Source: Craspedostauros australis
Taxonomy: Eukaryota; Bacillariophyta; Bacillariophyceae; Mastogloiales; Achnanthaceae
Length of the DNA stretch: 64,000 nt
Assembly (NCBI GenBank): GCA_026770025.1
Contig: JAMXDE010000038.1
Location: 248,001 to 312,000 of the forward strand
Direction: 5' to 3'
Position numbers and translations under genes: made by a program
The notes under the pieces: model-generated
Databases searched by the model: none
What the model was told of the DNA's origin: nothing
Seen by the model: only the letters and a program-made list of their open reading frames with translations
Shown here: in pieces, positions 32,767 through 44,188 of the stretch
Position numbering within the stretch: position 1 is the stretch's first letter
Layout of the letters: each line of letters begins with the position of its first letter

Positions 32767-35635
32767 TTAGAACAAAGCGTGCATCAATCCAAACCCAGCC
32801 CATTTCTCGTCAGCTGACTTCTCGGCCTTCTTTGACGACGTCTTGAACATGAAATCATACGCCAGCACGGTCATGAAGGCGTTCTGCGTCGGCGTTGCAG
32901 CCAGACCATTCCCGCCCTCCACACTCTCATCGTATTATGACAGCTATTGCTTTCCCTGAACCAGGCTCCACAGCTTCTTCACCATCTTGCGCGTATGCGC
33001 TGGGTGTATCCGATCATCGTTCGTGCGGCAGAGAATAGGATTGGTGGAGATTTTTGATCCTATTTGATGTTGTGATACAGCGAGGTCTACCCCATGAACA
33101 TCTCCAATCGGACGTCTCCGGATCACCAAATTCGCTCGTCCAACCGGGTGTGCCATCCGACTGAGATCTCTGGACCGCTTCATGTCATGGATCGACTGTG
33201 CAATGCACTGGCCGAACAGTTCAGGAGCATCACGAAAGCATCCGCACCACCAATCCTCCGCCGGATCCGCCGCGGATGGCCAATGTTTTGGCTTTTCATT
33301 TTTTCGACCAAATCAAATCCTCAGCAACTGCGATGAAGTCTTCGGGTGGTTTGGTGCGCTTTTCGCGCACCGCACCCTCCAGCGAGACGATATTGCAGCA
33401 ATTCAGACACATGGTTGGAGTGGAGTCCATCATTCGGGATGAGAGTGTGTGCGAGCAGTACCACAGAATGGGCGCAGTTTGTATCATATCATGCCATGCC
33501 AACCAATCGGACATTGATTCAATTGTGAGTATGACATGAAGTGAAGTGAGAATACAAATGGAAAAGAATGAAGGAGTGAATGACAGGTGTTCCCACAAGC
33601 TCCGAAAGTCGTACTCCTCCAATGCGCCTATTGTGTGCATGCTTTCCATTCCTGATTTTCGTCTGCTCTGCGCCGCGCACATGTCATGCACAGCTGCGCG
33701 AGTGAACAACACAACCATACACAGCAGCAACAACATCGACAATAATTGGCACTCACCTGATGCCAGCTGGGACCAAATTCTTCATCACCACGCACGTTGG
33801 CTTCCGCGCAGACGCCGCCACATTCCAACCATGCCAGACCTGTTGCGGGGTGTAATGCAGACCGAAACGACCTCAAAGGCACCGTAGGCGTAGAGCAAGG
33901 TGGGTCCGCTTGTTCGTGGGGACGCCTCTTCGACATCATGAAGTGCAGAGCATCGGTGCTGTCTTTGCTTTCTGCGATGCATTGCATGACGTCCAAACCT
34001 TTCGAATCGAAATGACTTGGTAGCAATTGCAGCTTGCTGCCAAGGTGGACCTCTGGATCAACCCGCTTCATCATCTTCTCGTCTTCGCCATCAAACACGG
34101 ATGCATCGCCGAGCCACAGCATGGTTGGTTCTGTGTAGCTGGTGGTCGTGATCCAGAATCGATCGCTCTCATAGGGATGCGCAGATCGAACGCTGGCGGA
34201 GGCGATTCGGGGTCGCTTGTCGACTCCCACCAAACGCAGCTTGTTAGCCTCCTCCTCCAATTGATAGAACTCCAGCTTCGATCTGACGTTACCAATGAGC
34301 AAGAGGATGAGGTGGTTCTTTGTGATGGTGTAGTTTTTCGGAGGAGGCAGCCGGAGGTTTTGAAGAGGGTATGATATATCCAATCGTCCGGACCATACTG
34401 ACGAATTTGTGCGCATTGACGTAGATGATGGATCCAGCCTTGAATTCCTTGGCACCCTCAGGTGACCAGTTGGATTGCAAAGGGATCATGAGAACGGTGC
34501 CACCGAAATCGATATCCGAATCTTCTGGTGCAAGCAACGGTTTGAAATCCGGCGGATCTCCTGTCTCGATTCTGGTATGTTGTCTGGGCGGCAGCATGTG
34601 CTTGTACTTGACCTCCGTATCCAGAATTTGGTGATCTGGTGAGTGATGGCCCTCGTGCGGATTTTGTAAATGCCCCTGCCACGCACCCTCTGATCGTCGA
34701 CGTTGGCTGAGACTGCGATGTGAGACTTTTCACCTTCGAAGACCACGAGCGCCGATGCCAGACCTGTGCCTCTGACCCACTCGCGGATCGTCCTGGGGCA
34801 TCCCGCCCTCATGAGAGACGAAGAACCAAATCCGCCCCGACCAGGAGGATGTTCCTTGTTTTGTAGCAGGCTCTGGTCTTATCCTCTGGTATTGAGAATG
34901 GCCTGTCGGTGACGAATGCGGATTTGACGAGATCGAATTCCCTAACGACGACGGAGTCCGTGCTGCCCCGCGACAAACTGAGAAGTGCACGGGTGATGAG
35001 CTTGCCGTCTTGCGACATTGGATCTCTCGCTCTGGGCAGCACCCAACTTCCCTTCCATGTCCATGGCATCTTCTCCTTTCTGGCAGGGTTGTCCAGATCC
35101 AGCACCTTGATCCATTTGGGGTTGCTGGTCTGTTACGACGCCAACGTCGTTTGCGCCAGATGCCTTTTTCGATTCTGCAGTGTTTGGAGTGTGGACAATG
35201 TCGATGTGGATGCAGGATTGTTGGTTGGAAGGATGACGCGAACAGTGAAGCAAGACAACAGAATATGAGAATAATATGTGAGAATAGAATGCAATGTTGT
35301 TCTGTGTGTGAGGAGCGCGATGCATACCATGGAATACTTGCAGAGCTTCTTCAGCTCATTCGTGCAGTGTATTGTGCATTGCGCATTGTACCTACCTTGG
35401 AATCCTTCCACAGATTGAAGAGCATGCCATTGCTGGCTGCATCCATCCCCATCTTGCTGACGAAGGGTATGGTGTCATTCGCCTCACGGACGTCCACGAT
35501 GCTTTTGTCGGATCTGGTCTTGGGCTTCGTAAGACTGCCGAGCGTGTTGAGGCACATGTCGTTGGCCCTGGAGCCAAAGCTCATGGAAGATTTGCTGTCC
35601 ACATCCTCCAACGAGGCGTAGGAATCGTCCGCCAT
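32767..35635 (-). pseudogene. Prolyl oligopeptidase (S9A) pseudogene
   Basis: The protein family is clear from consecutive minus-strand pieces: DDSYASLEDVDSKSSMSF near the start (the usual YRWLED region); RALLSLSRGSTDSVVVREFD; NYTITKNHLILLLIGNVRSK; a degraded TLLYAYGAFE where the family has YGYGGF; NVRGDEEFGPSWHQ; EDFIAVAEDLI; GGSGGGL around the catalytic Ser; and NDDRIHPAHTRKM with the catalytic Asp. These lie in different frames, needing at least six shifts besides introns. An in-frame TAA interrupts the second exon (near 35134) and the catalytic His is replaced (GGN for GGH near 32915). Active members cleave peptides after proline. Two introns with GT borders remain visible, for example the donor at about 33757, so the copy decayed in place rather than arriving as a processed copy. 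Gene borders are approximate within a few codons. Confidence 0.85.
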
Positions 35636-36396
35636 GTTGCTTCTCTTTGCGTCGTGATGCGCTATGATGCGTTGTGATGCGTTGGAATTGTCACGGTCGC
35701 ACAAGCAGGAATGAGTGGCCGTAACGGTACAACCCACCAACTGAACACGAGCGGCGATCGGTCAATTGATCGACGCAATGAGAGATGCCAGTTGAGATTG
35801 GGATGAAGCACTTCAGAAGATGAACGTGCTTGTGCATGATGCTCTTGGTTGAAAAAAGACGATGGCGAGCGAGTATGGTACTCGTGCGGTTGCCAAGCGA
35901 TGCCGATGGAAATGGAAATGGCAACGGCGATGATGCGAAGCCACGCGACGCGATGTTTCCCACCAGTCAACACAGGGCCCCTTTCGTCTCTTGTGTTGAC
36001 TTGTTTCTTGTCTTTGTTTGTCCAAGTCTGTCTCTTTGGATGGCTCGTGCGTTGAGATTCTCGACGAAGCCTTCACGCCAAGGCGCCAGGTTTTACTCAG
36101 CAGATATGACGTCTGTCCGGATACCAAGGTCACAATCGACAATAATCATTACTTTTCATTGGCGCCAAAGAGTTCAAAGGACGGTCTGGACGATACCTTC
36201 GATGAAACAAACTGTAAAAATTGTGAAATCGAATCAAAAACGCCGGAACGGCGGCCGTTGAAATGGATCGAAACAGTGCGGGAAGCAAAAAAGTGGGAGA
36301 AAAGCAAGAGTTCGCGACAAGGGCAACACCAGAGCGACGGAGGAGGTAACTGTGTGCAGATGACGTTGTTCAGACAGAGTCATCAGGTTGCTCAGG

Positions 36397-36625
36397 GTTA
36401 GAGTTAGGGCTGGGGTTCTGGCTTGGGGTAGGGTTAGGGTTAGGGTTAGGGTTTGGGAGGTGGGAAGCAGTTGCTCAGGGCTAGAGTTAGGGTTAGGGTT
36501 CCGGCTGGGGTTTCGGCAACTTGGGAGAGACGAGGGAGGCAACTGCGTGTGGCTGACAGTACTCAGACAGAGCCATGAAGTTACTCAATGTCAGGGTTAG
36601 GGATGGGGTTAGGGGGCCAGAGGGT
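36397..36625 (+). repeat. Interstitial telomere-like (TTAGGG) repeats
   Basis: Three short, degenerate TTAGGG clusters: 36428-36452 (best, about four perfect units), 36481-36512 and 36593-36620. They are separated by a duplicated non-telomeric unit containing cagacagag followed by ttgctcag or ttactcaa. TTAGGG is the telomere repeat of diatoms. Confidence 0.85.
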
Positions 36626-37237
36626 CAAGACTTGGATTAGATGTGTGGGTTGGGGTTGCCACTGCCTACAGGACTGTGGCGAGGGTGCTGTCCATTTCCA
36701 TCTTGGCACCAGCAATTCACATCGTCCAATTCAGCGCTGCGCAACTTGCATCGTATGCGTCTTGTGCATTGCAGCCAGTGCATCCCCCTTGCTACCACTC
36801 TGACATAACAGACAGGAGTAAGAGGAACAAGGACCGTGCCTACCATCCTGGTTGACGGCCCATGGCACATCGCCCTGCATCACATTACATCACAATACAT
36901 CACATCACTCTCCACACAACAAGAGTTTTGTGTCCACACCAACGATTCTGTGCGAGCACAAGGTAGAGTCACTCTCCGGAAATTCAAGAATCGCGAGCAA
37001 GGCCCAAACGATGGAAGAAAAAGGAACGTTTTGGGACGAATGACCACTGCGACTAAATTGAAACGTCAAAGAGCTCTGTGGCGTCTGTGCGTTATTCACC
37101 TAATACGTAGATTTGACATGACTTTCAACCCTCTATAACTTTAAAATGATTGGACGGAACAATTCTAGTTCTTGCCATATGATGTATTTGATGTAGGAGA
37201 AGAGATATACGCAGTTTTTTTCAACACAGAAACGACG

Positions 37238-37279
37238 TTCCCGAGAAAGGTGTACTATTTTCGCTCAGGCGGGTCATAT
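37238..37279 (-). repeat. 42-bp conserved repeat core, copy 2
   Basis: Identical over 42 bases to 14556-14597 in the opposite orientation, inside another AT-rich, non-coding segment (about 37080-37350). Confidence 0.85.
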
Positions 37280-38380
37280 GTGGTGAGTTTCGATGAAGAG
37301 ACTGTGAGAATTACGATATTCTTGGTTTGGTTGGGCATAAAATTACTTCAAGAGTCCACATGACAAACCTTTGGGTCGAATCACCCGGGGTGGCTCAGAC
37401 TTTTGATTCTGAGCTACCCCTTTCGCTTGTTGAAGCGACAACAACAGCGCGAATCTGCCAGCCGTTCGCATTTTCCTTCGCTTCTTTGCGATCGGTATCC
37501 ATCAATGCTGACATGGAGTTGGATTGGTCGAATTAATCGACGGACATGATGGTGATGATGACCTGTCTGTTTGTGCTTGCAAGTCTGTCGCCAACTGTCT
37601 GTTTGAATCAAACTCACAGACTAACAAAGTAGTTCAAACAGACAGCCATGTGTGAAATGTCATAAAGAAGGACATTTAGCATGATGAATGAACAGAACTT
37701 CTCTCAATGCGCTGGAATGTCTCGTGCGTGTCTGGATATCGACATGAATCTATCAATGAGGTCACAAATCCATGATCGGATTCGCGTGACAAAATCACAA
37801 TAACCAGCGCCTCTTCTGCCACGACACTCGTCGTGCGCAAGCCTTCTGGGAAGTTTGTGAGTGTATTGTCCAGTGTCTGTTTGATGGATGACAAAATCCG
37901 TGCCTCCAGTCCAACGCTGTGATGATTGGGACGGCTTCCAACACCGCCGATGTTGTCCGAAGGTATTGGAACTGAATTGTGAAAGGCGCGTACTCGCACT
38001 GGAAGCTTTTTCCGACCAACAATGCCATTCTCAACATAATTGTACGATTGTATACAAGCGCGTTGGTCTTGATTGTTCCACTCGTGGTGGATGCAAACGC
38101 CAGAGAGAGAGAGAGAGAGAGAGGACAGGACCACATTTCCGCACTAATAGTTCCAGTGGACTGCCCCTGCCTCTCGTGAAGCATAGATACGAACGCATGC
38201 GGATTGGTTCATCACCTTGCACATCGCAACTGAAGATACGACATCCGACTCTCTGCGAACATACAGTGCCGATACAGTGGCAAAGATCACAAACTGAGAC
38301 CGGAACTGGCACGTCAAAGTTGACATCCACAAGGCCGTTCCGCAATTTGGACATCCACAACGACCGAATCGACGATCGCA

Positions 38381-41300
38381 ATGACATCAACGCCAACGAT
38401 GACGACAACGACAACAATGACAACAACGACATCATCTCGCGTGCCGCTGGCCGACACACCCCGGTCCAACATGCTGCACAAGAACAGGACGAGCAGCACG
38501 AAGAGCCTCAACGATCCATCGACCAACATGTCAGACACAGACTCGCTCACCGACAGCGGACTCTCCGATGCCCATCAACATGGTTATGCCTTCAACTTCG
38601 ACCGCGCTGGAATCGTTGGGCGGGACAAGGAGAAACGGGTGCTGTCCAATGCCATCAATCAGATGCTCAACAGAAAGCGAACCACCCAAGGCACGCGAAG
38701 TCTGGATAGCACCAGCATCACCACCAGCAGTAGCAGCACCAGCAGTCAAAGCTTCACCTCCAAACACAACAGTGAAGATGAGATGCATCACAAACAACAA
38801 CGTCGCGGGCAGCGCCATCGCACAAGTCTCAAGACAGTATGCTTCATCTCGGGACCATCAGGAAGCGGCAAGTCCGCACTCGCCATGCACTACAAGCAGC
38901 ACTGCCTTGACAACTTCGCCTTCTTCATTTCTGGCAAGTTCGATCTCCAGCAGATGGAGGAACCATACGCGGGCATCAAGAACGCGATGGGCCAGCTGGT
39001 GGAGCAGATCATGGCATTGCCTCAGGAGGATACTCGTATGGCTGATGCGGCAGTGGATGATCCGCGAAGATTCTCGACATTGCACCAATCGTTGATTCGG
39101 TGCCTGTCGTCGAGGGAGCTCAAGACTCTATACAAGATCATTCCAGGTCTACTTGAGATGATGGTCGGCGAAGGCGCCAGCAATACAATTGCAGATCGAC
39201 AGAACAAGGACCACGACCTCCAAGAAATTAGCGATGGAGATGCGAGCACATCATTGCATGGCATTCGTGAGCAATCTCTGACCAAACAGTCATCGTTCAC
39301 GAGCGCTTCCACCTCAGGATCGGCTGCTCATGGACTCGATCTATCCGCTCAACCATCAACAGCCACAATCACAGAAGGATACAAAGCAAAGTCCGATCGA
39401 ATCAAGCACACGCTCAAGCGATTCCTTCGGATCGTCTGCAATCACAGCCCGCTGGTGATCATGATGGACGACATCCAATGGGCTGACAAGGCATCGATCG
39501 ACATCATGCAGACATGGGCGATGGATGGCGACATCTCATCCCTGATGATCATCGGATGCTTCAGATCCAACGAGCTCGAGCAAAGCCAAGACCTTCAAGA
39601 CATGATCACGGCTCTTCAAGAATGCAAACGAGAGAGATCCATCCGTGTCCTTGACATCCCAATCCAAGATCTACCGTTGCAGAGCGTCCGCCATCTTCTC
39701 ATCGAGATCCTCCTGCCCAACAATGACGACGACGTGAACGGTCTTGCTGACATTGTGCACCGCAAGACTGGAGGCAACATCTTCTTCATGAAGCAGTTCC
39801 TCGAGTCGTTGGTGTACGAGAAGCTGCTGTCCGTGGATGAGGACGGCGGGATGAAGTGGATCTGGGACGAGCAGAAGATCGTGGCTGGGTCATCAGCCAC
39901 GGCCAACATGGTTGATCTGATGAAGCGGAAGCTGGATCGTCTGGACGCTGCTCGTCACGTGCTACCGATCGCGGCATGCCTTGGATCCACATTCTCGAAC
40001 CGCAGGCTGATCCTTGCGATCCGGACACTGTCCATCCACTCTGACCACAGAGTGTTCTTCAAGGATCTGTTGACGTCAGATGAGAATGCTGCGCTGATGC
40101 CATCTTCACAGTCATCAGATGCATCTCAGAGATCGGATGGATCACAACGGTCGCATGGTGCTTCATCCCTCCGTCAATCGGAGCGGTCACAAGAGCTGCA
40201 ACGGCAACAGGCACACCTCATCTCGTACGAAGGTATTCAACGAAGTCTGGACGTCTGTGAGAGAGAAGGCCTCATCGAGCAACATCTGCATCGCAGCTCT
40301 CAACGCCGAAAGTCTGGAACGAAGGATACGGGCATCAGTACTCAGCAGCAGCCCACGAACAACGCCAACGGAAAGCAAGGGTATCGATACACCTTCATCC
40401 ACGATCAAGTCCAGGAAGCTGCGCTGTCGCTCGTTCCTCAAGACAAGCTCTCCGAGCTGCGACACAGAGTTGGTGATGTCCTGCTCACCTCATACTCAAA
40501 AGGTGAGATGCGAGAGGACAAGGTCCACATGATCGCTGGCCTCATCAATGCCAGACTCGATCTCGTACCCGCCACTGCTCAGCACTCCGATCGTCGCATG
40601 AGGATCGCCATGCTCAACTCCAAGGCAGGTCAGCTTGCTGTCGAATGCGCTGCATTCCAAGCTGCGGCGGAGTATTTCCGGACGGCAATAGAACTGTTGC
40701 CAGCTGATCATTGGAAGACCCATCTCCATCAGAGCATCGACATCTTTTCATCGGCCGCCGAGTGCGCGTACATCAATACAAACACCGATGAAATGAAGCA
40801 GTACTGCTCGAGTGTGCTGTCATTGGACTGCTCCATCCTTCACAAGATCCGGGCGTACCGTATCTTCGCCGATGGCTTATTCATCGAATCCAACGAAACC
40901 AGAACAAAGAAGACGATCCCAACAATCCTGTCTGTGTTAGGCCAACTTGGGTGCAGGTTCCCAAGAAGCAAGCTTGGCAGGAACTTCAAGCTGATACGTG
41001 GTCTCCTGAAGGTGAAACTGACAGCATCGAGATGGACTGCGGAGTCCTTCCGAAGCAAGCCATTGTGTGCGGATCCAACGCAAGTGGCTGTGATGGAGCT
41101 GCTGGATCAGCTGGTTGGCGTTGCATACTTCGTTCTCCCGGAATTGTTTCCTTTGGTCATCCTTGAGTGTGTGGAGAGGACTTTGAAGCACGGCATCCTC
41201 CCACATTCCTCAACCGCCTTTTCTTGTCTTGCTTTCGTCTCCGGGTACGTGATGGGAGATTTCAAAACCGCGGAAACGATTGGCGAGATTGCCATGCAGA

Positions 41301-42289
41301 TGACGGAACAAGAATCCAACCGGATCTGCGAAGCCAAAGTCATTTACAATCTAAGTATCGGCATGACACACTGGATAAAGCCGATAAAGGCTACGTTGCC
41401 ACACCTATGGAGAGCGCACGAGCTTAGCATGACATACGGTGATGTCAACACGGCTCTTCAAAGTGTTTCCGATCACCTGCAAACCAGATTCTTCACAGGT
41501 GAACCGCTGGCCCAACTTGACGAAGATATGCGAAGGTGCTTACATTCCATTAATGATGTGCCACACCTCAAGCACAAGGACTTTCTCAACATGAGTTGGC
41601 AGGCCATTCGCAATCTCCGAGGCCTTTCTCACAGCGAAACGAAGCTGAAGGGAGACATCTTCGACGAAGATGCCTTCTTTGCGCACCCAACTGAACAGAT
41701 TGACGATGTCGCAGCGATTGTACTCGCCGCATACAGACAAATCCTCGTTGTATTCTTCGGTGACTTTGAGCTCGGAGCAGTCACTTCGGTCAAATCCTTT
41801 GACGAATCCTTGAAGAAGTTCCCAGGAATGTGCTATCTTCCACTTGGCGCAGCGTACGGCAGCATCTGCTGTTATGCCGCTAGCTACACAGTCTCAAGCA
41901 AATCGAAAGCAGCCACATACCGCAAGCAAGGGGACCGGTGCCGCAAGCAGCTCCGCAAGTGGACCGACATGGGCAACCCAAACTGCCAACATAGCTACGC
42001 GTTGGTGCAAGCAGAACACAAGATGCTGCGATCCAAGTTCGGCTCCGCCGTCGTGAAGTTCAAGGATGCGATCGATCTCGCCACGAGCTGCGGCTTCACG
42101 AACGATCAAGCGCTGGCGAATGAGCGCCTTTCGGAGTGCTTGACAAGGATGGGGATGGACGATGCGGCCAGTCAGGCAATGGAAGAAGCCATTCGGCTGT
42201 ACGGAGAATGGGGTGCAATGAGGAAGGTGGAGAAACTGAGATTGATGCACGAGAAGACGAAGAAAGAACAGGCGAGCGAAATGAATTGA
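38381..42289 (+). CDS. STAND-type predicted ATPase with helical repeat C-terminus, 1302 aa
   Basis: A single uninterrupted frame with no intron. Residues 1-150 are Thr/Ser-rich and low-complexity, enclosing IVGRDKEKRVL at about 78-88, the start of the AAA_16-like domain. Walker A is GPSGSGKS at 158-165 and Walker B is LVIMMDDIQWAD at about 355-366. The remainder, about 600-1300, is alpha-helical and resembles TPR-type repeats. This arrangement is that of COG3899-type predicted ATPases, which in bacteria and diatoms often continue into GAF/histidine kinase or cyclase domains. Here the protein ends after the helical region. Such proteins act as signalling switches that assemble on nucleotide binding; the ligand is unknown. 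The start at 38381 is the first ATG of the frame; later Met codons at residues 31 and 50 remain possible. Codon use looks like that of the other host genes. Confidence 0.85.
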   Translation: MTSTPTMTTTTTMTTTTSSRVPLADTPRSNMLHKNRTSSTKSLNDPSTNMSDTDSLTDSGLSDAHQHGYAFNFDRAGIVGRDKEKRVLSNAINQMLNRKRTTQGTRSLDSTSITTSSSSTSSQSFTSKHNSEDEMHHKQQRRGQRHRTSLKTVCFISGPSGSGKSALAMHYKQHCLDNFAFFISGKFDLQQMEEPYAGIKNAMGQLVEQIMALPQEDTRMADAAVDDPRRFSTLHQSLIRCLSSRELKTLYKIIPGLLEMMVGEGASNTIADRQNKDHDLQEISDGDASTSLHGIREQSLTKQSSFTSASTSGSAAHGLDLSAQPSTATITEGYKAKSDRIKHTLKRFLRIVCNHSPLVIMMDDIQWADKASIDIMQTWAMDGDISSLMIIGCFRSNELEQSQDLQDMITALQECKRERSIRVLDIPIQDLPLQSVRHLLIEILLPNNDDDVNGLADIVHRKTGGNIFFMKQFLESLVYEKLLSVDEDGGMKWIWDEQKIVAGSSATANMVDLMKRKLDRLDAARHVLPIAACLGSTFSNRRLILAIRTLSIHSDHRVFFKDLLTSDENAALMPSSQSSDASQRSDGSQRSHGASSLRQSERSQELQRQQAHLISYEGIQRSLDVCEREGLIEQHLHRSSQRRKSGTKDTGISTQQQPTNNANGKQGYRYTFIHDQVQEAALSLVPQDKLSELRHRVGDVLLTSYSKGEMREDKVHMIAGLINARLDLVPATAQHSDRRMRIAMLNSKAGQLAVECAAFQAAAEYFRTAIELLPADHWKTHLHQSIDIFSSAAECAYINTNTDEMKQYCSSVLSLDCSILHKIRAYRIFADGLFIESNETRTKKTIPTILSVLGQLGCRFPRSKLGRNFKLIRGLLKVKLTASRWTAESFRSKPLCADPTQVAVMELLDQLVGVAYFVLPELFPLVILECVERTLKHGILPHSSTAFSCLAFVSGYVMGDFKTAETIGEIAMQMTEQESNRICEAKVIYNLSIGMTHWIKPIKATLPHLWRAHELSMTYGDVNTALQSVSDHLQTRFFTGEPLAQLDEDMRRCLHSINDVPHLKHKDFLNMSWQAIRNLRGLSHSETKLKGDIFDEDAFFAHPTEQIDDVAAIVLAAYRQILVVFFGDFELGAVTSVKSFDESLKKFPGMCYLPLGAAYGSICCYAASYTVSSKSKAATYRKQGDRCRKQLRKWTDMGNPNCQHSYALVQAEHKMLRSKFGSAVVKFKDAIDLATSCGFTNDQALANERLSECLTRMGMDDAASQAMEEAIRLYGEWGAMRKVEKLRLMHEKTKKEQASEMN

Positions 42290-42644
42290 TGCCTTGGGGA
42301 TGGGCAAACAGCGCTGAGAACGAATAGATGAGCCATTACCCGTAGTCTGAACTCTACTCTCCTGCATTGTTCGCTCCGCACTTGAAAAGGGGTTTGGTAG
42401 TATTATATTATAGTTTACCACACGAGCTTGGTGCCAAAAGTTCATTCTCGAGCATCCAGGCCTCGACAGTCACAGGAATGTGCGTTCTGGGGCGTCTTCT
42501 GGATGTTGTTGCGCATTGTCGAAATTACTTTTGCGAGGTAAATCGCAGCCACCGATCCAGCCGCTGCCATCGTGTGCGAGTGACGCGATAACAACACCCA
42601 TACTTACCTTAGACATGCTTGTTCTTGATCAACAAGGAGAATAG
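42290..42644. other. 3' flank of the ATPase gene
   Basis: AT-richer spacer, presumably holding the 3' UTR. No feature recognised. Confidence 0.4.
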
Positions 42645-42909
42645 CAGGGACACCCGGCAAAAAGCAACGGAAACGAAAATCGACTAGTACGACTAATTCG
42701 ACACCCAAGAACGATTTTGTCACTCAGACACGAGAAAGCCACATGCGACGTTTTGACATCGATGAAGAACAAGTCTTCCTTCGAAGAACTTATGGAGGCA
42801 TCCTGTTGGTCCTACTTCGGATAAACACAGCGAGGCAACGATGCAGCTCGCCGGCTTGATCGAGTCCCGTCAGTTAAGAAACCATGCAGTTCGACATTCT
42901 AAATATTTC

Positions 42910-43049
42910 GAATGACGGCTATTTAAATCAAATGACGGCTATTTGAATCGAATGACGGCTATTTAAATCAAATGACGGCTATTTAAGTCGAGTCGCGGCT
43001 ATTTGAATCGAGTGACGGCTATTTGAGTCGAACGGCGGCTATTTTATTC
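42910..43049 (+). repeat. 20-bp tandem array 1 (7 units)
   Basis: Exactly 20-bp periodic; the core gacggctattt is kept while the last five bases alternate between aaatc, gaatc and gagtc. There are no spacers between units. Confidence 0.95.
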
Positions 43050-43513
43050 GCAGTGCTTTCTACTCGTGATCCAAGTTGACAAGTTGGGAAATTAATCAAG
43101 CCAGGTAAATGCGCCTGGTCTCCCAACGAAACCACAAATTGATGGCTCTTCGCTGCTCTGTTCTGCTCTCAAAGAATCACAACAGAGACGGGTGTGCGTT
43201 TGGAGTGTTGTCATCACCGTTCAAATTTCATTGCTATCTTATAAATGTGAAGCCTTGCCAAGTCGAAAAATTGAATGTTAGGGAAGCCAATGCAAGATGG
43301 ACTAGACACCTTCATCGCAGCGTTGAACTTCGCATGAGTGTTGATGAGCGTTGACCGATTGCCAAGGTTGAGCTTCCTGTGTTGCTTGGTGTGGGTGAGC
43401 GGTGGTTGATGGCCGGCTGTTGCGTTTTGTGGGGTGTGAGGGAGTGATCTAATTACTAAAATAGTGGTGGAGACGTATCCCGTGAAGGCAACAGATGACT
43501 AACTAAATAAGTC

Positions 43514-43713
43514 GAATGACGGCTATTAAAATCTAATGACGGCTATTTGAGTCGAGTGACGGCTATTTAAATCTAATGACGGCTATTTGAGTCGAGTGAC
43601 GGCTATTTAAATAAAATGACGGCTATTTGAGTCGAATGACGGCTATTTAAATCTAATGACGGCTATTTGAGTCGAGTGACGGCTATTTGAGTCGAACGAC
43701 GGCTATTAAAATC
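43514..43713 (+). repeat. 20-bp tandem array 2 (10 units)
   Basis: Ten units of the same 20-bp repeat in the same orientation as array 1. The two arrays are 464 bases apart. Confidence 0.95.
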
Positions 43714-43971
43714 ATGGGTTTGGTTGTTGCACGACTTCTCGGGATTAAATCACGAGGCTGTGCTTCAGGGTCATTGTCGGAGTTTCTCCATGATTCTCCC
43801 AACAGTGAAACTCGAAGCTATGACTCACGAAGAGTTCCTGAGAACAACAATATGAGTCGAGAGCATTCTTTTCGCGGGAATATTTGTCATCGCCATTACA
43901 ACAAGTTTTAATTGGCTGGGCCAGTCATCTCCAATATCGACTAATTCGACCCTTTTTGCCGGGTGTCCCAG

Positions 43972-44188
43972 AACGGAGGAGCTGGTCAATACACGGATGA
44001 AACACTCCAGACTGTACGTGATCCCGTTCCACTTGGTGCACTAGTACCAAGTCTGTCTATAATTTTTGACTAGGTGTTTTTGCGCTTGTCGCAGAATGCC
44101 GCCCTCCCCACACACATACCAACACAACACCCCCCAATCATCCACCACATCCTTGTGGCAAGGTATGGTAGGTCGTATGGTATACTAC
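43972..44188. other. Short spacer
   Basis: Lies between the TIR element and LTR copy B. No feature recognised. Confidence 0.4.

Larger units (their letters stand above)
35636..38380. other. Gene-poor stretch with telomere-like repeats
   Basis: The first part should be the former promoter of the peptidase. It contains the TTAGGG-like arrays (36397-36625), the second 42-bp repeat core (37238-37279) and a GA dinucleotide run (38103-38122). Open frames such as 36018-36401 show no family resemblance. Confidence 0.5.
42645..43971. mobile_element. Non-coding TIR element with internal 20-bp repeat arrays
   Basis: About 1.33 kb bounded by near-perfect 20-bp inverted repeats: CAGGGACACCCGGCAAAAAG at the left, and at the right (read inward) the same with CT for CA. 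Just inside both ends lies a direct cgactaattcgac. Two arrays of a 20-bp unit sit inside (42910-43049 and 43514-43713). No transposase is encoded. TIRs beginning CAGGG recall hAT-type ends, but I found no matching 8-bp target duplication (left flank gagaatag, right flank aacggagg), so the superfamily is open. Most likely a non-autonomous DNA transposon. Confidence 0.75.

Noticed and set aside
36018-36401. 127-residue ORF beside the telomere-like repeats
   Set aside because: No family resemblance, and it runs into the repeat region.
42910-43713. CRISPR-like array
   Set aside because: The 20-bp units are directly adjacent with no unique spacers, the genome is eukaryotic, and no cas genes are present.
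42639-43979. hAT assignment of the TIR element by 8-bp duplication
   Set aside because: The flanking octamers do not match, so only the TIR start (CAGGG) resembles hAT ends.
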